Shown here: one piece after another, positions 1 to 9,336 of the stretch
How the letters are laid out: the number at the start of each line of letters is the position of its first letter
How positions within the stretch are numbered: the stretch's first letter is position 1
Source of the DNA: Methanomethylovorans hollandica DSM 15978
GTDB taxonomy: Archaea > Halobacteriota > Methanosarcinia > Methanosarcinales > Methanosarcinaceae
Reading direction: 5' to 3'
NCBI RefSeq assembly: GCF_000328665.1
Contig: NC_019977.1
Location: 1,976,011-2,040,010 of the forward strand
DNA: 64,000 nucleotides
Notes under the pieces: generated by a model
Seen by the model: the letters and a program-made list of their open reading frames with translations, nothing else
Databases searched by the model: none
Told to the model about the DNA's origin: nothing
Program-made: the position numbers and the translations under genes

Positions 1-1
1 T

Positions 2-187
2 CTGCTGATGAGAGGATTCATGGAACAGAGCGGTTACCCTAATGTCTGTCTTTCAAGATATGAAACCAGCATTATAGATGACTTCCTTAATAATTATAGT
101 AATTATGAATTCGATGTGGACATCAATGCTCTTAAGAGTCCTTCTAAAGAAATAGTCGATATCTTGACAGAGAAAATGACCTTTTAA
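2..187 (+). CDS. C-terminal end of an unidentified protein (5' part outside window)
   Basis: An open frame runs in from the left edge and stops at TAA 185-187, giving the last 61 residues of a protein. The visible part is hydrophilic and ends in ILTEKMTF. I recognise no motif. It converges on the flippase gene and overlaps its stop by a few bases, so the two genes are tail to tail. Because its neighbours are a flippase and a glycosyltransferase, a role in surface glycan synthesis is possible, but that is only context. Confidence 0.5.
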   Translation: MLMRGFMEQSGYPNVCLSRYETSIIDDFLNNYSNYEFDVDINALKSPSKEIVDILTEKMTF

Positions 188-1431
188 TGAGCATATTGTC
201 TGTAAACGTATAAGGACGATACAACAAGCCCTAGCAAGCAAGCTGTACATGTGGCCATGGCCGCACCATCCACGCCGTATGAAGGAATAAGCGATCGGTT
301 GAGAAATATATCAAGTACAAGTACAAACAAACTGATGAGCATTGAAATACGTGGTTTTCCAATGCCATTGATCACAGTAGTGAACAGAGAGAACAAACCA
401 AAGAAACCCATGCCTATGGTAAGTACTCCCAATGCAGTAGAACCTGCTGAATACTGGTCCGAAAACAGGAAACTTAACACCTGTTCCGAAAAAAGGACTA
501 TAAAAGAAGTAGAAGGAACAAGTACGAACATGGAATACTTCACTGATTTTATGATCTGCCGGATCATTTGGGATCTGTCATTGTGTACTGACATGCTTGA
601 GATCGCGGGGAACAGAGCTCCATATATGCCTGCAATGATGAAAAAAGGCACTTTTGAGATGGTAGATACTGCAGAATAGATACCTGCATCCATGTCTGTC
701 AGATAGGCCTTGACAAAGAAAAGATCAAAGTTCAGAATCAGGTTAGTAGCTGCTGAATAGAACACAATGGGAGTTGCAAAATTCAGTATGGTCCGTGCAG
801 AGACCATACTGTGCCCATTGCTCGATGCCTGTAGCCGATCATCAGCAGAATGGACAAGATGGAGAGAAAGAAACATAATGGCCACTGATGATAGTATAAA
901 ACCGCTTATTGCACCATAAAGTGCATAGGAAGTTAATGCAAAACCTAGTATGAACAGTACCTTAAAAACTGAATATAGGATTAACATTAATGATTGTTTG
1001 CCATATTCCTTTAACCCGTTGAAATAACCAATATACAGGGCTTGTAATGCATAAGCTGGAACAATGAAAGAAGAGAGCTTCAGATAGGGAGCCATGCCCG
1101 GATCGTTCAACATGGTCGCGAGCTGGTCGGCAAAGGAATAATAGGCAATGAACATGATCAGACTGAACGTCAATTGCATATTTTGTGCAGTGCGCTTAAC
1201 ATGTAATTCATTACCATCACCTTGAGCCACGTATTTAGAAACGGCCTGTGGTATACCCGTTGAAAGGATAAGATTGACCATTGTCATAAGTGAAATGACA
1301 ACTGCATATAGGCCATAATCCTCTGGACCTAAGAGTCTGCCTAATCCAATATGTGTTGCATAGCCCGAAAGGACAAAAGAGATCTGAGCTGCTATTAAAA
1401 AGATAGTTCCGTGTCTTAAACTATGTTTCAT
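184..1431 (-). CDS. Polysaccharide/oligosaccharide flippase (Wzx/MVF-like)
   Basis: This is an integral membrane protein of about 415 residues with roughly 12 hydrophobic segments spread along its length. It resembles the MATE/MVF superfamily of lipid-linked oligosaccharide flippases. Near the N-terminus it has the family-like stretch GRLLGPEDYGLYAVV followed by PQAVSKYVAQ, which is typical of archaeal polysaccharide biosynthesis proteins. It should move lipid-linked glycans across the cytoplasmic membrane for surface polysaccharide or S-layer glycosylation. I chose the ATG at 1431 because AAGGT lies just upstream; an ATG eight codons earlier (1455) is possible. The glycosyltransferase gene lies upstream on the same strand. 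The substrate cannot be told from sequence. Confidence 0.8.
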   Translation of the reverse strand: MKHSLRHGTIFLIAAQISFVLSGYATHIGLGRLLGPEDYGLYAVVISLMTMVNLILSTGIPQAVSKYVAQGDGNELHVKRTAQNMQLTFSLIMFIAYYSFADQLATMLNDPGMAPYLKLSSFIVPAYALQALYIGYFNGLKEYGKQSLMLILYSVFKVLFILGFALTSYALYGAISGFILSSVAIMFLSLHLVHSADDRLQASSNGHSMVSARTILNFATPIVFYSAATNLILNFDLFFVKAYLTDMDAGIYSAVSTISKVPFFIIAGIYGALFPAISSMSVHNDRSQMIRQIIKSVKYSMFVLVPSTSFIVLFSEQVLSFLFSDQYSAGSTALGVLTIGMGFFGLFSLFTTVINGIGKPRISMLISLFVLVLDIFLNRSLIPSYGVDGAAMATCTACLLGLVVSSLYVYRQYAH

Positions 1432-1509
1432 TTTTACCTTTGAACATATATGCATTCTATTATCTGAAAAAAATGATCTTAATGGTGTTTGACCTATGTG
1501 CGAATGTTG

Positions 1510-1785
1510 CTATATTTTATGAAACTTGCCTGCTTTTTTCACTGCAAAGTATTGATATGAGGATACAGTAGATGATACAATAGATATAAGACCTGTAGGG
1601 AATGCCCAGCTCGAGAAAATAAGCTCAGCTTTCTTCTTCCTCCTGAGCTCATTAAGGCCCGTATCCCGCTACATGAGGACATAGAACAGATGAGATCAGA
1701 CCCTTCTTCACATACTTCTGTCCTATTTCCAATATCCATCGGGTCCGGTAGTCATCTTTTTTCCGTGGAAAAGATGATTTTATTA
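1510..1785 (-). pseudogene. Decayed gene fragment, possibly a glycan-biosynthesis protein
   Basis: Two reading frames on the minus strand look protein-like but are joined by a frameshift. The first contains WILEIGQKYVKKGLISS and ends at a stop. The second continues with LRRKKKAELIFSSWAFPTG and ISIVSSTVSSYQYFAVKK and ends at TAG 1510-1512. The second part has one hydrophobic stretch and a basic tail, as at the end of a membrane-bound enzyme. No intact start is visible. It lies between a flippase and a glycosyltransferase, so a broken gene of the same pathway is likely but unproven. A 66-residue frame overlapping it looks spurious. Confidence 0.3.
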
Positions 1786-1839
1786 CAAAGACACTCATGA
1801 GAGAATTTTATAATGCCGGTGTATCTGGATAAATTGCAA

Positions 1840-2781
1840 TTATTCCATTTCTATTTTCTTTAAACGGTACAGTATTTCCTCCTCCCTTATCCGCTGATAC
1901 TTCAGCGTGTCAGCGATCAGACCGAATACGAGTATCTGTAAACCGGTAAGACATAACATCGTTGTAAGTATGGCGTAGGAGATGTTTGGGACTACAGCCC
2001 CTGTAGTAAAATATTGGACCATTGCCGTTGCGCCTGATAACACTGCGATGAAAAGGAACATGAACCCTATAGATGCAAAGACTTTCATGGGCTCATAATC
2101 ACGATATGTGCGTAGTATTACAGCAGTTGCACGCTGTGCATAATGGAACACACCCGACATAAGTCTGGAGTTACCTTCTCGTTTTCTGAACTCGATAGGG
2201 ATCTCTACCAGAGTAAGATTGTGGTTCACAGCCTGCATAATGGTTTCCTGTACATAGGTATAGTCAGCAAGGATATTCATTCTTAGTGCAGCATCCCTTG
2301 TGAAAGCTCTGAAACCTGTTTGTGCATCTGTCACAGGATAACCTGAGGCCATGCGTGTCACACGTGTGGCCAGGATATTACCGATCTTTTTTTGAGGAGA
2401 CATGTATTCAATGTGCCCCCTGAATCGGGAACCTAATACGATATCAGCTTTATCCTGGAGAATAGGAGCGATCAGATCAGGGATTTGACTTTGGTTATAT
2501 TGAAAATCAGCATCGGTATTCACAATGATGTCTGCTCCCCTTTCCAGACAAGCTTCAAGCCCTTTACGGAAAGCTAATGCAAGCCCAAGGTTTTCCTTTT
2601 GTGAGACAATATGATCAGCACCAGCTTCCAGAGCGACTTTTACAGTGGAATCTGTAGAGCCATCATTGATCACAAGAACTTCTACTTTATCTATTCCCTT
2701 TATTTGCCGGGGTATCTCTCTGATAACTTTTTCAATTGTTTTTTCTTCATTGTAGGCTGGGATCATGACAATAAGCTTCAT
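1840..2781 (-). CDS. Family 2 glycosyltransferase, DPM1/DPG synthase-like, with C-terminal membrane segments
   Basis: The 313-residue protein starts MKLIVMIPAYNEEKT, the usual beginning of GT-A family 2 enzymes. It carries VINDGSTDST (nucleotide binding) at about residue 40 and NTDADFQYNQ (DxD-type metal site) at about residue 90. Two hydrophobic segments follow near residues 230-300. This layout matches dolichyl-phosphate mannose/glucose synthase-like enzymes, which transfer a sugar from a nucleotide donor to a polyprenyl phosphate on the cytoplasmic face. The open frame extends 44 codons upstream, but that extension is not family-like and overlaps the promoter side of the divergent secretion ATPase gene, so I place the start at 2781. 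The flippase downstream on the same strand could act on its product. Confidence 0.85.
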   Translation of the reverse strand: MKLIVMIPAYNEEKTIEKVIREIPRQIKGIDKVEVLVINDGSTDSTVKVALEAGADHIVSQKENLGLALAFRKGLEACLERGADIIVNTDADFQYNQSQIPDLIAPILQDKADIVLGSRFRGHIEYMSPQKKIGNILATRVTRMASGYPVTDAQTGFRAFTRDAALRMNILADYTYVQETIMQAVNHNLTLVEIPIEFRKREGNSRLMSGVFHYAQRATAVILRTYRDYEPMKVFASIGFMFLFIAVLSGATAMVQYFTTGAVVPNISYAILTTMLCLTGLQILVFGLIADTLKYQRIREEEILYRLKKIEME

Positions 2782-2952
2782 CCTATTTAATATAAAATTG
2801 AAAGAATAAATATTTTTGGTTGTACATCCGCATCTATGAGGTAGTTGTTTAAAAAGATCTGAAACCATAGACAAAGAGACCTGGAGAATAGAAAAGTTTT
2901 TGTATATAGCCAACGATGATAAACAGAAATAAAATAATAATGATGAATATAA

Positions 2953-5388
2953 ATGAAAAACAAATTGCTTATTTCACTTACAGGTAGTACTGAGATCAGA
3001 TCGGATAACATATTACAACAAACATTAAGATTTCTCCACATCCCGGAAAAAGACCAGATATTATCAGAGATCAATAAACTAATTGCTTCTATGGCCTATC
3101 CGAAAAAGGAAATAAAAGATAAGGAATGCGTGTACAAGATAAAAAAAACGAGAAATAAAAACTCCATTATTATAGAATGTGGTGATTGCAAAGGAAACTC
3201 TACATTAAATGAGCCCATATGCAGGTCTAACATATTTAAGATCTTGATTAAAGAAACAGTAACCGAAAAACTTGTAATATCAAATCTTTATGACAGGGAA
3301 TATGACGGAACTATCCTGCAAAAAATATACTCACTTGCCCGTCTGGAAGATCATTTACTATCATATAAGAACATGGAAACAGTTTTCTATGATTGTACAT
3401 ATGACCCCAGAGATACCTGCATAAAGAACAGAAAAGAAGCGATGGAGCAGATCATCGATTCAGCAAGGGAATCTCCATTTAGAGCATACATGAATGCTGA
3501 AAGAAAGATGGATCAACTAAAATATGAAACTGAAAAGTTAATTCATCCTGAATGCAATAAGTGCATCGAGAATTTCCATGAAACATTAAAGGATATAATA
3601 ATAAACATCCAGCCTTTACTGAAGAGTTTTCTGTGCGAGGCAGATGGGAGTTTTGATCACGAGAAAAATCTTCAGCCATATGTAAGGCCTTTGTTCTCTA
3701 CATCCCGGATCTATACTGAACCACCACTGAGTACTATTTTTATTGAATGTTATGATGTACAGAGAGAAGATGGAAGAAAATTGCCCATATCTATTTATGA
3801 GTTTACTGATAAACCCGAAAAACTGTATGTAGTAAACCCGGCTGAATACAACATGCAGCCTGAAGAACTTTTGCTCATTGAGAACGTACGTGCTCGTATG
3901 ATCAGACATCGGCCGGAAGATATGAATTTTGCAGATCCTACCCTTTCAAGAGAATATTTCCGAAGGCTTTGCAAAAGATTACTGCATGAAGAGGCAAGAG
4001 ATAAAAAGGTAGTTTTATCACCTACTCAGCTTGATATGTATTCTGATCTGCTGGCAAAATACACAACCGGGCTTGGCATTCTAGAAGATGTGTTATCTGA
4101 TGAAAGGATTACAGATATTTATGTCAATGCGCCTGCGGATAAGAATCCTGTGCATGTGGTGAGGAATGGTGAAGAATGCACTACTAACATTTTTCTGTCT
4201 CAGGAAGAAATGGATTCCATGGTATCCAGGTTCAGGACGATAAGTGGGAGACCTTTTGGAGAAGCAACACCTGTTCTGGAAATGGCACTTAAAGAATACG
4301 GAGTACGTGTTTCGGTCATAGGTGATCCATTAAGTGCAAAAGGAATGGCCTATGCATTTCGAAAACACGCAAAAGCTCCCTGGACACTACCCAAACTCAT
4401 CAATACCGGTGCTATCACACCCCTTACAGCTGGTCTGCTTAGTTTCATGATGGATGGGCATGCATCAGTACTCATAGCCGGGGGAGTAGGAGCAGGTAAA
4501 ACGTCTCTTTTATGTGCCATGCTTATGGAAATGCCCCAGAAATACAGGATACTGACCATAGAAGACACACCCGAAATCCCTCTTGAAGAATTACAAAAGC
4601 TGGGATGGAAAGCACAGGGACTCAATGCTCAGTCCTCCATAGTAAGATCCAGTATTGAGATAGACCCTGCCACAGCCCTGCGTGCATCTCTGCGGCTTGG
4701 CAGTTCATCTCTGGTAATAGGTGAAGTGAGGGGGCCTGAAGTTTCAATGTTATATGAAGCAATGCAGATAGGCACTGCAGGAAATTCTGTGATAGGAACC
4801 ATTCATGGTGCTTCCACAAATGCGGTCTATGAAAGGATAGTACACACCCTGGGAGTACCACCCGCATCTTTCAGAGCCACTGACGCCGTAATAGTGTGTT
4901 CCAATACCCGTATAGCCGGCAGTATGGCTACAAAACGTAAAGTGATACAGATAGCTGAAGTGAATGAAGTATGGGATCCTGATAACACATACAGCGTTTT
5001 CTCGGAAATTCTCACTTTCGATGCCTCGGTTAATTCACTGGTACCAACAGACCTGCTTGACAGGGGGCAGTCCGCATTGATCAGAAAAATTGCAAGGAAA
5101 TGGGGAATATCCGTGGACGAAGCTTCAAAGAACATTCGTATCCGGGCAAGTATGAAACTTAAAATGGCAGAGTATGGTAGAACAGATCCGGCATTCCTAG
5201 AAGCTGAAATGGTATCTGTCGCGAATAACATGTTCTGGATGTTCATGGAAAAGGAAAAAGAATTTTCCGGAAAACCAGACGTACAGCGCGTATATGACAA
5301 ATGGTGTACGTGGCTTAAGCAGATAGTGGATACCAGGATTGAAGAGAAGCCTGTTACAACTGCAGACAAAATACTATGTTCTGTATAA
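2953..5388 (+). CDS. Type II/IV secretion system ATPase (GspE/TadA/FlaI superfamily)
   Basis: An 811-residue ATPase. The N-terminal ~330 residues form an unconserved domain; the core follows. The Walker A motif GGVGAGKTS is at about residues 510-518, the Asp box lies around TIEDTPEIPLEE, Walker B is represented by LVIGEVRGPEV, and the His box by GTIHGASTNAVYER. Enzymes of this family form hexamers at the inner face of the membrane that power pilus or archaellum assembly or secretion. The next gene encodes the partner membrane platform protein. No prepilin or peptidase gene is visible nearby, so substrate and function (pilus, adhesion or secretion) remain open. The gene is divergent from the glycosyltransferase gene, with a short AT-rich promoter region between them. 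Confidence 0.88.
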   Translation: MKNKLLISLTGSTEIRSDNILQQTLRFLHIPEKDQILSEINKLIASMAYPKKEIKDKECVYKIKKTRNKNSIIIECGDCKGNSTLNEPICRSNIFKILIKETVTEKLVISNLYDREYDGTILQKIYSLARLEDHLLSYKNMETVFYDCTYDPRDTCIKNRKEAMEQIIDSARESPFRAYMNAERKMDQLKYETEKLIHPECNKCIENFHETLKDIIINIQPLLKSFLCEADGSFDHEKNLQPYVRPLFSTSRIYTEPPLSTIFIECYDVQREDGRKLPISIYEFTDKPEKLYVVNPAEYNMQPEELLLIENVRARMIRHRPEDMNFADPTLSREYFRRLCKRLLHEEARDKKVVLSPTQLDMYSDLLAKYTTGLGILEDVLSDERITDIYVNAPADKNPVHVVRNGEECTTNIFLSQEEMDSMVSRFRTISGRPFGEATPVLEMALKEYGVRVSVIGDPLSAKGMAYAFRKHAKAPWTLPKLINTGAITPLTAGLLSFMMDGHASVLIAGGVGAGKTSLLCAMLMEMPQKYRILTIEDTPEIPLEELQKLGWKAQGLNAQSSIVRSSIEIDPATALRASLRLGSSSLVIGEVRGPEVSMLYEAMQIGTAGNSVIGTIHGASTNAVYERIVHTLGVPPASFRATDAVIVCSNTRIAGSMATKRKVIQIAEVNEVWDPDNTYSVFSEILTFDASVNSLVPTDLLDRGQSALIRKIARKWGISVDEASKNIRIRASMKLKMAEYGRTDPAFLEAEMVSVANNMFWMFMEKEKEFSGKPDVQRVYDKWCTWLKQIVDTRIEEKPVTTADKILCSV

Positions 5389-5395
5389 TTGGCTG

Positions 5396-7354
5396 ATGCG
5401 TTACATGGTGGACATGATGCATAATGATAACTGGTACTACAGAGGATGCAAATTTACCTGGAAACATTTCTCCGGATTCATTAAAGACCATGGGGAATTC
5501 AAAAAGAAAAGCGAGACAGCAGTTAGTCCGGAGCATATGAATTCCCTTGTTTATGCGGGCTTTGACCTGGAACCTTATGAAACCACATTGTTTTCCTATA
5601 CAGGATCTGCAGGGATATTCCTTATAATCCTGTTTACAGACACATTGTTTTTCAGATTCACTACAATTTCATCCGGCATGCTAGCAGCAATAGCTATTAC
5701 AAGCCTGATCTTACCGATTGCAGCTTTGTGGTATCTCAGTGAATATGTGAAGATCCATGCCAGACACATGAAAATAACATCATTGGGAGACATGCCTGAA
5801 GTAATGAGCTATGTGGTAATGTCCATGAAGATAGTACCTAATATGGAAAAAGCCGTGCATTTTGCCGCAGAGAACTCTAACAGGCCCCTTTCCAGAGATC
5901 TAAGGAAGATGCTATGGAATCTCCATTTACGAGTATATGCTGGCATGGATGATGCTGTGGTCCAGTTCTCAGAGATGTGGGGGAAGAACAGTGAACATTT
6001 CAAAAGGTCATTACACCTGATCAGAAGCTCCATGAGCGAAACTGATCCAGCACAGCGTACTTTAACATTGAACCGGTCATTGGATATTATACTGGACGGT
6101 ACGAGGAACCTTATGGAGAGCTATGCTGCGAAACTTAAGCTCCCTACATATGTACTATACTCAATATTCATTCTCATACCCCTGGCTCTGGTTGCATTGC
6201 TGCCTGCAATGGCAGTTGTAGGGATACGTATCACAACTATGAACCTTGTGCTGATGTATGATATAATATTGCCCTTGATCACATTTATGTATGCAGAATA
6301 CGTGCTCATGCAAAGGCCGGCATCGTTTGTACCTCAGAAAATAGCGGATACTCATCCTGAACTTGAAGGTCTGCCATATAAAAGAAAAAAGGAATTTATT
6401 AGTGCAGTGGTCGCTGGTATTGCCATATGCAGTACAGGATATATTTTGCTGCAAGCTGGAAATCCTTATGGGATCATTTCAACAGCTGTACTTGAGGGCT
6501 TGATGCCCACCGCACTGCTGATATTACTTGGCATAAGTATGATGCTCTCATGGTATCTTAATGCTGCCTATGGCCCGTATAAAAGAATAAGAGACAAGAT
6601 AATAGCTATGGAAAATGAGTTTGCAGATGCTTTGTTCATCCTGGGCAGAAGAATATCGGAAGGCAGGTCTGCTGAAGAGGCTTTTGTGCATACTGCTGTC
6701 AATATGAAAGGAGCATCCATCAGCGAACCGTTCGAAAAAATAGCTATGAACGTAGCATGTATGAGATGTGAACTATATAGTGCGATATTCGATGAGGAAT
6801 ACGGTGCATTCAAGAACGTATATTCGGAAAGAATAAACACTACTATGAAGCTATTCCTGGAAAGCGTACACAAAAGCCATGAAGCTGCAGGTGTGGCCAT
6901 AGTGAAGCTGGCAGATCATATGACCGACCTGCAGGAAGTGGAGAGACGTATAAAGGAATCACTGTATGATATGACATCTACGATGAAGTCAACAGCATGC
7001 ATATTTGCCCCGCTTATAGCAGGAGTGACAATTGCACTATCGGAGGTCATTGCGAAGATCCTGCAGAACGTGGCACACAGCATATCCAGACTGCCACCAA
7101 ATGTGATACCAGGGCCTGCGGATATATCTCCCGAAAACCTGGAACTCTCCATTGGCCCAAATATGTTCATGCTGTCAATTGGCATATATCTTATACTTAT
7201 CACCACGATCCTAATCCGATTCTCAACAGCTATTGAATACGGGGGGGATAAAAGCCAGATGATGTATGAGCTCTCCAGAGCACTGCCAATATCGATAATT
7301 GTGTTCTCTGTATCAGCTATCGCCTCAAGGATAATTTTCAGAGGATTTATATAA
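5396..7354 (+). CDS. Type II secretion system F/TadC-like membrane platform protein, duplicated domain
   Basis: This protein of about 650 residues has two T2SSF-type halves. Each has a cytoplasmic helical domain containing a segment such as GDMPEVMSYVVMSMKIVPNM (first half) or ENEFADALFILGRRISEGRS (second half), followed by hydrophobic membrane helices. It ends with three further hydrophobic segments. Such proteins anchor the secretion ATPase at the membrane and support pilus assembly. The gene follows the ATPase directly. The open frame reaches back to 5339, overlapping the ATPase by 50 bases; I prefer the ATG at 5396 just after the ATPase stop, although ATGs at 5405-5417 are equally possible. 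The archaeal double-domain form is common in Methanosarcinales. Confidence 0.82.
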   Translation: MRYMVDMMHNDNWYYRGCKFTWKHFSGFIKDHGEFKKKSETAVSPEHMNSLVYAGFDLEPYETTLFSYTGSAGIFLIILFTDTLFFRFTTISSGMLAAIAITSLILPIAALWYLSEYVKIHARHMKITSLGDMPEVMSYVVMSMKIVPNMEKAVHFAAENSNRPLSRDLRKMLWNLHLRVYAGMDDAVVQFSEMWGKNSEHFKRSLHLIRSSMSETDPAQRTLTLNRSLDIILDGTRNLMESYAAKLKLPTYVLYSIFILIPLALVALLPAMAVVGIRITTMNLVLMYDIILPLITFMYAEYVLMQRPASFVPQKIADTHPELEGLPYKRKKEFISAVVAGIAICSTGYILLQAGNPYGIISTAVLEGLMPTALLILLGISMMLSWYLNAAYGPYKRIRDKIIAMENEFADALFILGRRISEGRSAEEAFVHTAVNMKGASISEPFEKIAMNVACMRCELYSAIFDEEYGAFKNVYSERINTTMKLFLESVHKSHEAAGVAIVKLADHMTDLQEVERRIKESLYDMTSTMKSTACIFAPLIAGVTIALSEVIAKILQNVAHSISRLPPNVIPGPADISPENLELSIGPNMFMLSIGIYLILITTILIRFSTAIEYGGDKSQMMYELSRALPISIIVFSVSAIASRIIFRGFI

Positions 7355-7395
7355 GAGAATTTAGTAGCAGACGGCAGGCAGATCATTATGAAATA

Positions 7396-7584
7396 TTATT
7401 CCATATAGATCAGAGCCTTGTTAGGACAACAACGTACACAAAGCATGCATCGGTCACACAGATCATGATCGATCTTTGGCCTGTCATCAACTGTTCTTTT
7501 AAGAGCAGAGTTCGGACAAACTGTTCTGCACCTACCGCATTTTTTACAGCCAGAAACAACTATATACCCTTTACTCAACACCAC
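7396..7584 (-). CDS. Small 2[4Fe-4S] ferredoxin
   Basis: A 62-residue protein with two complete cluster motifs: CKKCGRCRTVCP near residue 13 and CDRCMLCVRCCP near residue 43. These bind two [4Fe-4S] clusters and carry low-potential electrons. The length fits a stand-alone bacterial-type ferredoxin. It is divergently transcribed from the radical SAM gene with about 80 bases between starts; the shared intergenic region has TATA-like boxes on both strands. Supplying electrons to the neighbouring radical SAM enzyme is a reasonable inference from position only. Confidence 0.85.
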   Translation of the reverse strand: MVLSKGYIVVSGCKKCGRCRTVCPNSALKRTVDDRPKIDHDLCDRCMLCVRCCPNKALIYME

Positions 7585-7666
7585 ATAATAAGCAAAGATA
7601 TAAAGGTATTTAAGGAAAATGGACTAAACAATAGATATATATGATAAGATCTATGGTTGCGTCATT
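7585..7666. promoter_or_regulatory. Divergent promoter region between ferredoxin and radical SAM genes
   Basis: The region holds a TATA-like ATATATAT at about 7633-7640 for the plus strand. It lies about 28-33 bases upstream of the ATG at 7667, so that transcript would be nearly leaderless. A TTTATATC box on the minus strand at about 7597-7604 would serve the ferredoxin gene. Confidence 0.45.
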
Positions 7667-8722
7667 ATGCTGAAAATATCTGAGGGAGAAGCTGGTTCAT
7701 ATTACACATATCTTTCCACTGGCTGTAAATTATGCCAGGAAGGAGCAAAAATGGTGCTTTTTATAACCGGCATTTGTGGAAAGAACTGTTTCTATTGCCC
7801 TATTTCTAATGAAAGAAAAGCAGATATCACTTTTGCAAATGAAAGACTTATTAATTCAGATAAAGATATACTGGAAGAGGCATGGCAGATGGGAGCACTC
7901 GGCACTGGAATAACGGGTGGGGAACCTTTGCTCAAACCTGAAAAAGTGCTCAGATATATTAAGCTGCTTAAAGAAGAGTTTGGAAAATCGCATCACATCC
8001 ATTTATATACTGCATTGCCTGTTGATGGGAATCTACTGAAAAAACTCGCATTTGCCGGACTTGATGAAATGAGGTTTCATCCACCTGTAGAGATATGGAA
8101 CAGTAACATGGAGAATTATGCAAGTTCTATTAAAAAAGCGATGGAAACAGGAATGGAAACAGGAATGGAGATCCCGGCAATAAAGGGGGCAAATGAAGTG
8201 TCCAGAATGGCAAACGAACTGGGCTGCTTCCTCAACCTGAACGAACTGGAATTCTCAGATACGAACTCTGAGCAGATGAAAGTAAGAAACTATAGTTTCC
8301 AGGATGAGATATCAAATGCTGTGGCGGGTTCGTACAATATAGGGATGGAAATTTTAAAGACCACCGAAAAGGGGCACTTGTGCACCTCAAGATACAAAGA
8401 TGCAGTCCAGTTGCGAAGAAGGTTACTGCGCATAGCTGAAAGATCTGCCAGGGAATTTGATGAGATCACAGAAGATGGAACGCTTATCTATGGAGTGATA
8501 ACCTGCAACTGTGAGAAAAAATCTGCAAAGGAGATGGGAGAGTTGTTGTTATCATCAGGTGTGCCTGAAGAATTGTTCCTGGTAGAAAAAGAAGAGATAC
8601 ATATAGCTGCCTGGATACTTGAAGACATAATTATGAAAATATCATCATATGTAAAAGAAATGTATATCATTGAAAGATATCCATTTCCAGGCGGGATGGT
8701 AGTAGAAAAGATCCCACTCTGA
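7667..8722 (+). CDS. Radical SAM domain protein of unknown reaction
   Basis: A 351-residue radical SAM protein. The cluster motif is CGKNCFYC (CxxxCxxC) at about residues 42-49, followed by ITGGEPLL (GGE, SAM binding) at about residue 85. Before the radical SAM motif is an extra CKLC pair at about residue 22. A C-terminal region contains TCNCE near residue 283 and is otherwise unassigned. The family resembles archaeal pyruvate-formate-lyase-activase-related proteins whose reactions are not known. The enzyme would cleave S-adenosylmethionine reductively with a [4Fe-4S] cluster; the adjacent ferredoxin could be the electron source. Start is at ATG 7667, consistent with the nearby TATA box. Confidence 0.8.
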   Translation: MLKISEGEAGSYYTYLSTGCKLCQEGAKMVLFITGICGKNCFYCPISNERKADITFANERLINSDKDILEEAWQMGALGTGITGGEPLLKPEKVLRYIKLLKEEFGKSHHIHLYTALPVDGNLLKKLAFAGLDEMRFHPPVEIWNSNMENYASSIKKAMETGMETGMEIPAIKGANEVSRMANELGCFLNLNELEFSDTNSEQMKVRNYSFQDEISNAVAGSYNIGMEILKTTEKGHLCTSRYKDAVQLRRRLLRIAERSAREFDEITEDGTLIYGVITCNCEKKSAKEMGELLLSSGVPEELFLVEKEEIHIAAWILEDIIMKISSYVKEMYIIERYPFPGGMVVEKIPL

Positions 8723-8840
8723 AACCCAAGTTATATATGCATGAATGATATACGTAGTTCAGTTTGGCTACCAATAGCTGTTTAATTTATATAAATCACA
8801 ATAACTTTATAAACTAATATCGCATATAAAAAAAAACGAG

Positions 8841-9152
8841 GTGTTTGTACTGGAAACGATAGAGGACCGCGTGAGGGAGAGGCTCATAAAATATCTCAGC
8901 AGAGATGATACCGGCATTCGTAAAGTGGTATTGCAGCTTTTTCTTGAAGGGGACAAGTTCACGACAGGTGACGTGTACGGGTACCTGAATAAAACTGATT
9001 TCAATGTAAGCTACAGAGGAGTTTCTGCCATGGTCGGTTTAATGAACACAAGACTTGGAATTCTCAGCATTGACGTGACTGGAGACCATAACATATATCT
9101 TCTTAAAGAGGATTACAGGGATGTGGTTCGTTCAGTACTTGAAAATTACTAA
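8841..9152 (+). CDS. DUF2551-type winged-helix protein
   Basis: A 103-residue protein starting with GTG at 8841, or with CTG at 8850 directly after a GAGGTG motif. It is helical and charged, with the pattern of a winged helix: RKVVLQLFLEGDKFTTGDVY followed by NVSYRGVSAMVGLMNTRLG as the likely recognition region. It matches my memory of DUF2551, a family largely limited to methanogens. It may bind DNA, but no target is known. It stands alone between the radical SAM gene and uppS. Confidence 0.65.
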   Translation: MFVLETIEDRVRERLIKYLSRDDTGIRKVVLQLFLEGDKFTTGDVYGYLNKTDFNVSYRGVSAMVGLMNTRLGILSIDVTGDHNIYLLKEDYRDVVRSVLENY

Positions 9153-9336
9153 AATTGATTGTAGAAAACACCTCAAAATAACATTTTTGTAGAATGGACA
9201 CAAATAAGTTGTACAACTGGATAGCCACAAAAGTGTGGAGAGAACCTAGGCAGGGATTTTTATACTCAAATACATAAGTGGGATTGCCTATCGCACATAT
9301 GAGCTTCTTCTTTCAAAGGAAGTTATACATTCAAAT

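Noticed and set aside
4827-5369. A 180-residue open frame antisense to the secretion ATPase
   Set aside because: It is the mirror of a well-supported coding sequence, with no SD or family similarity.
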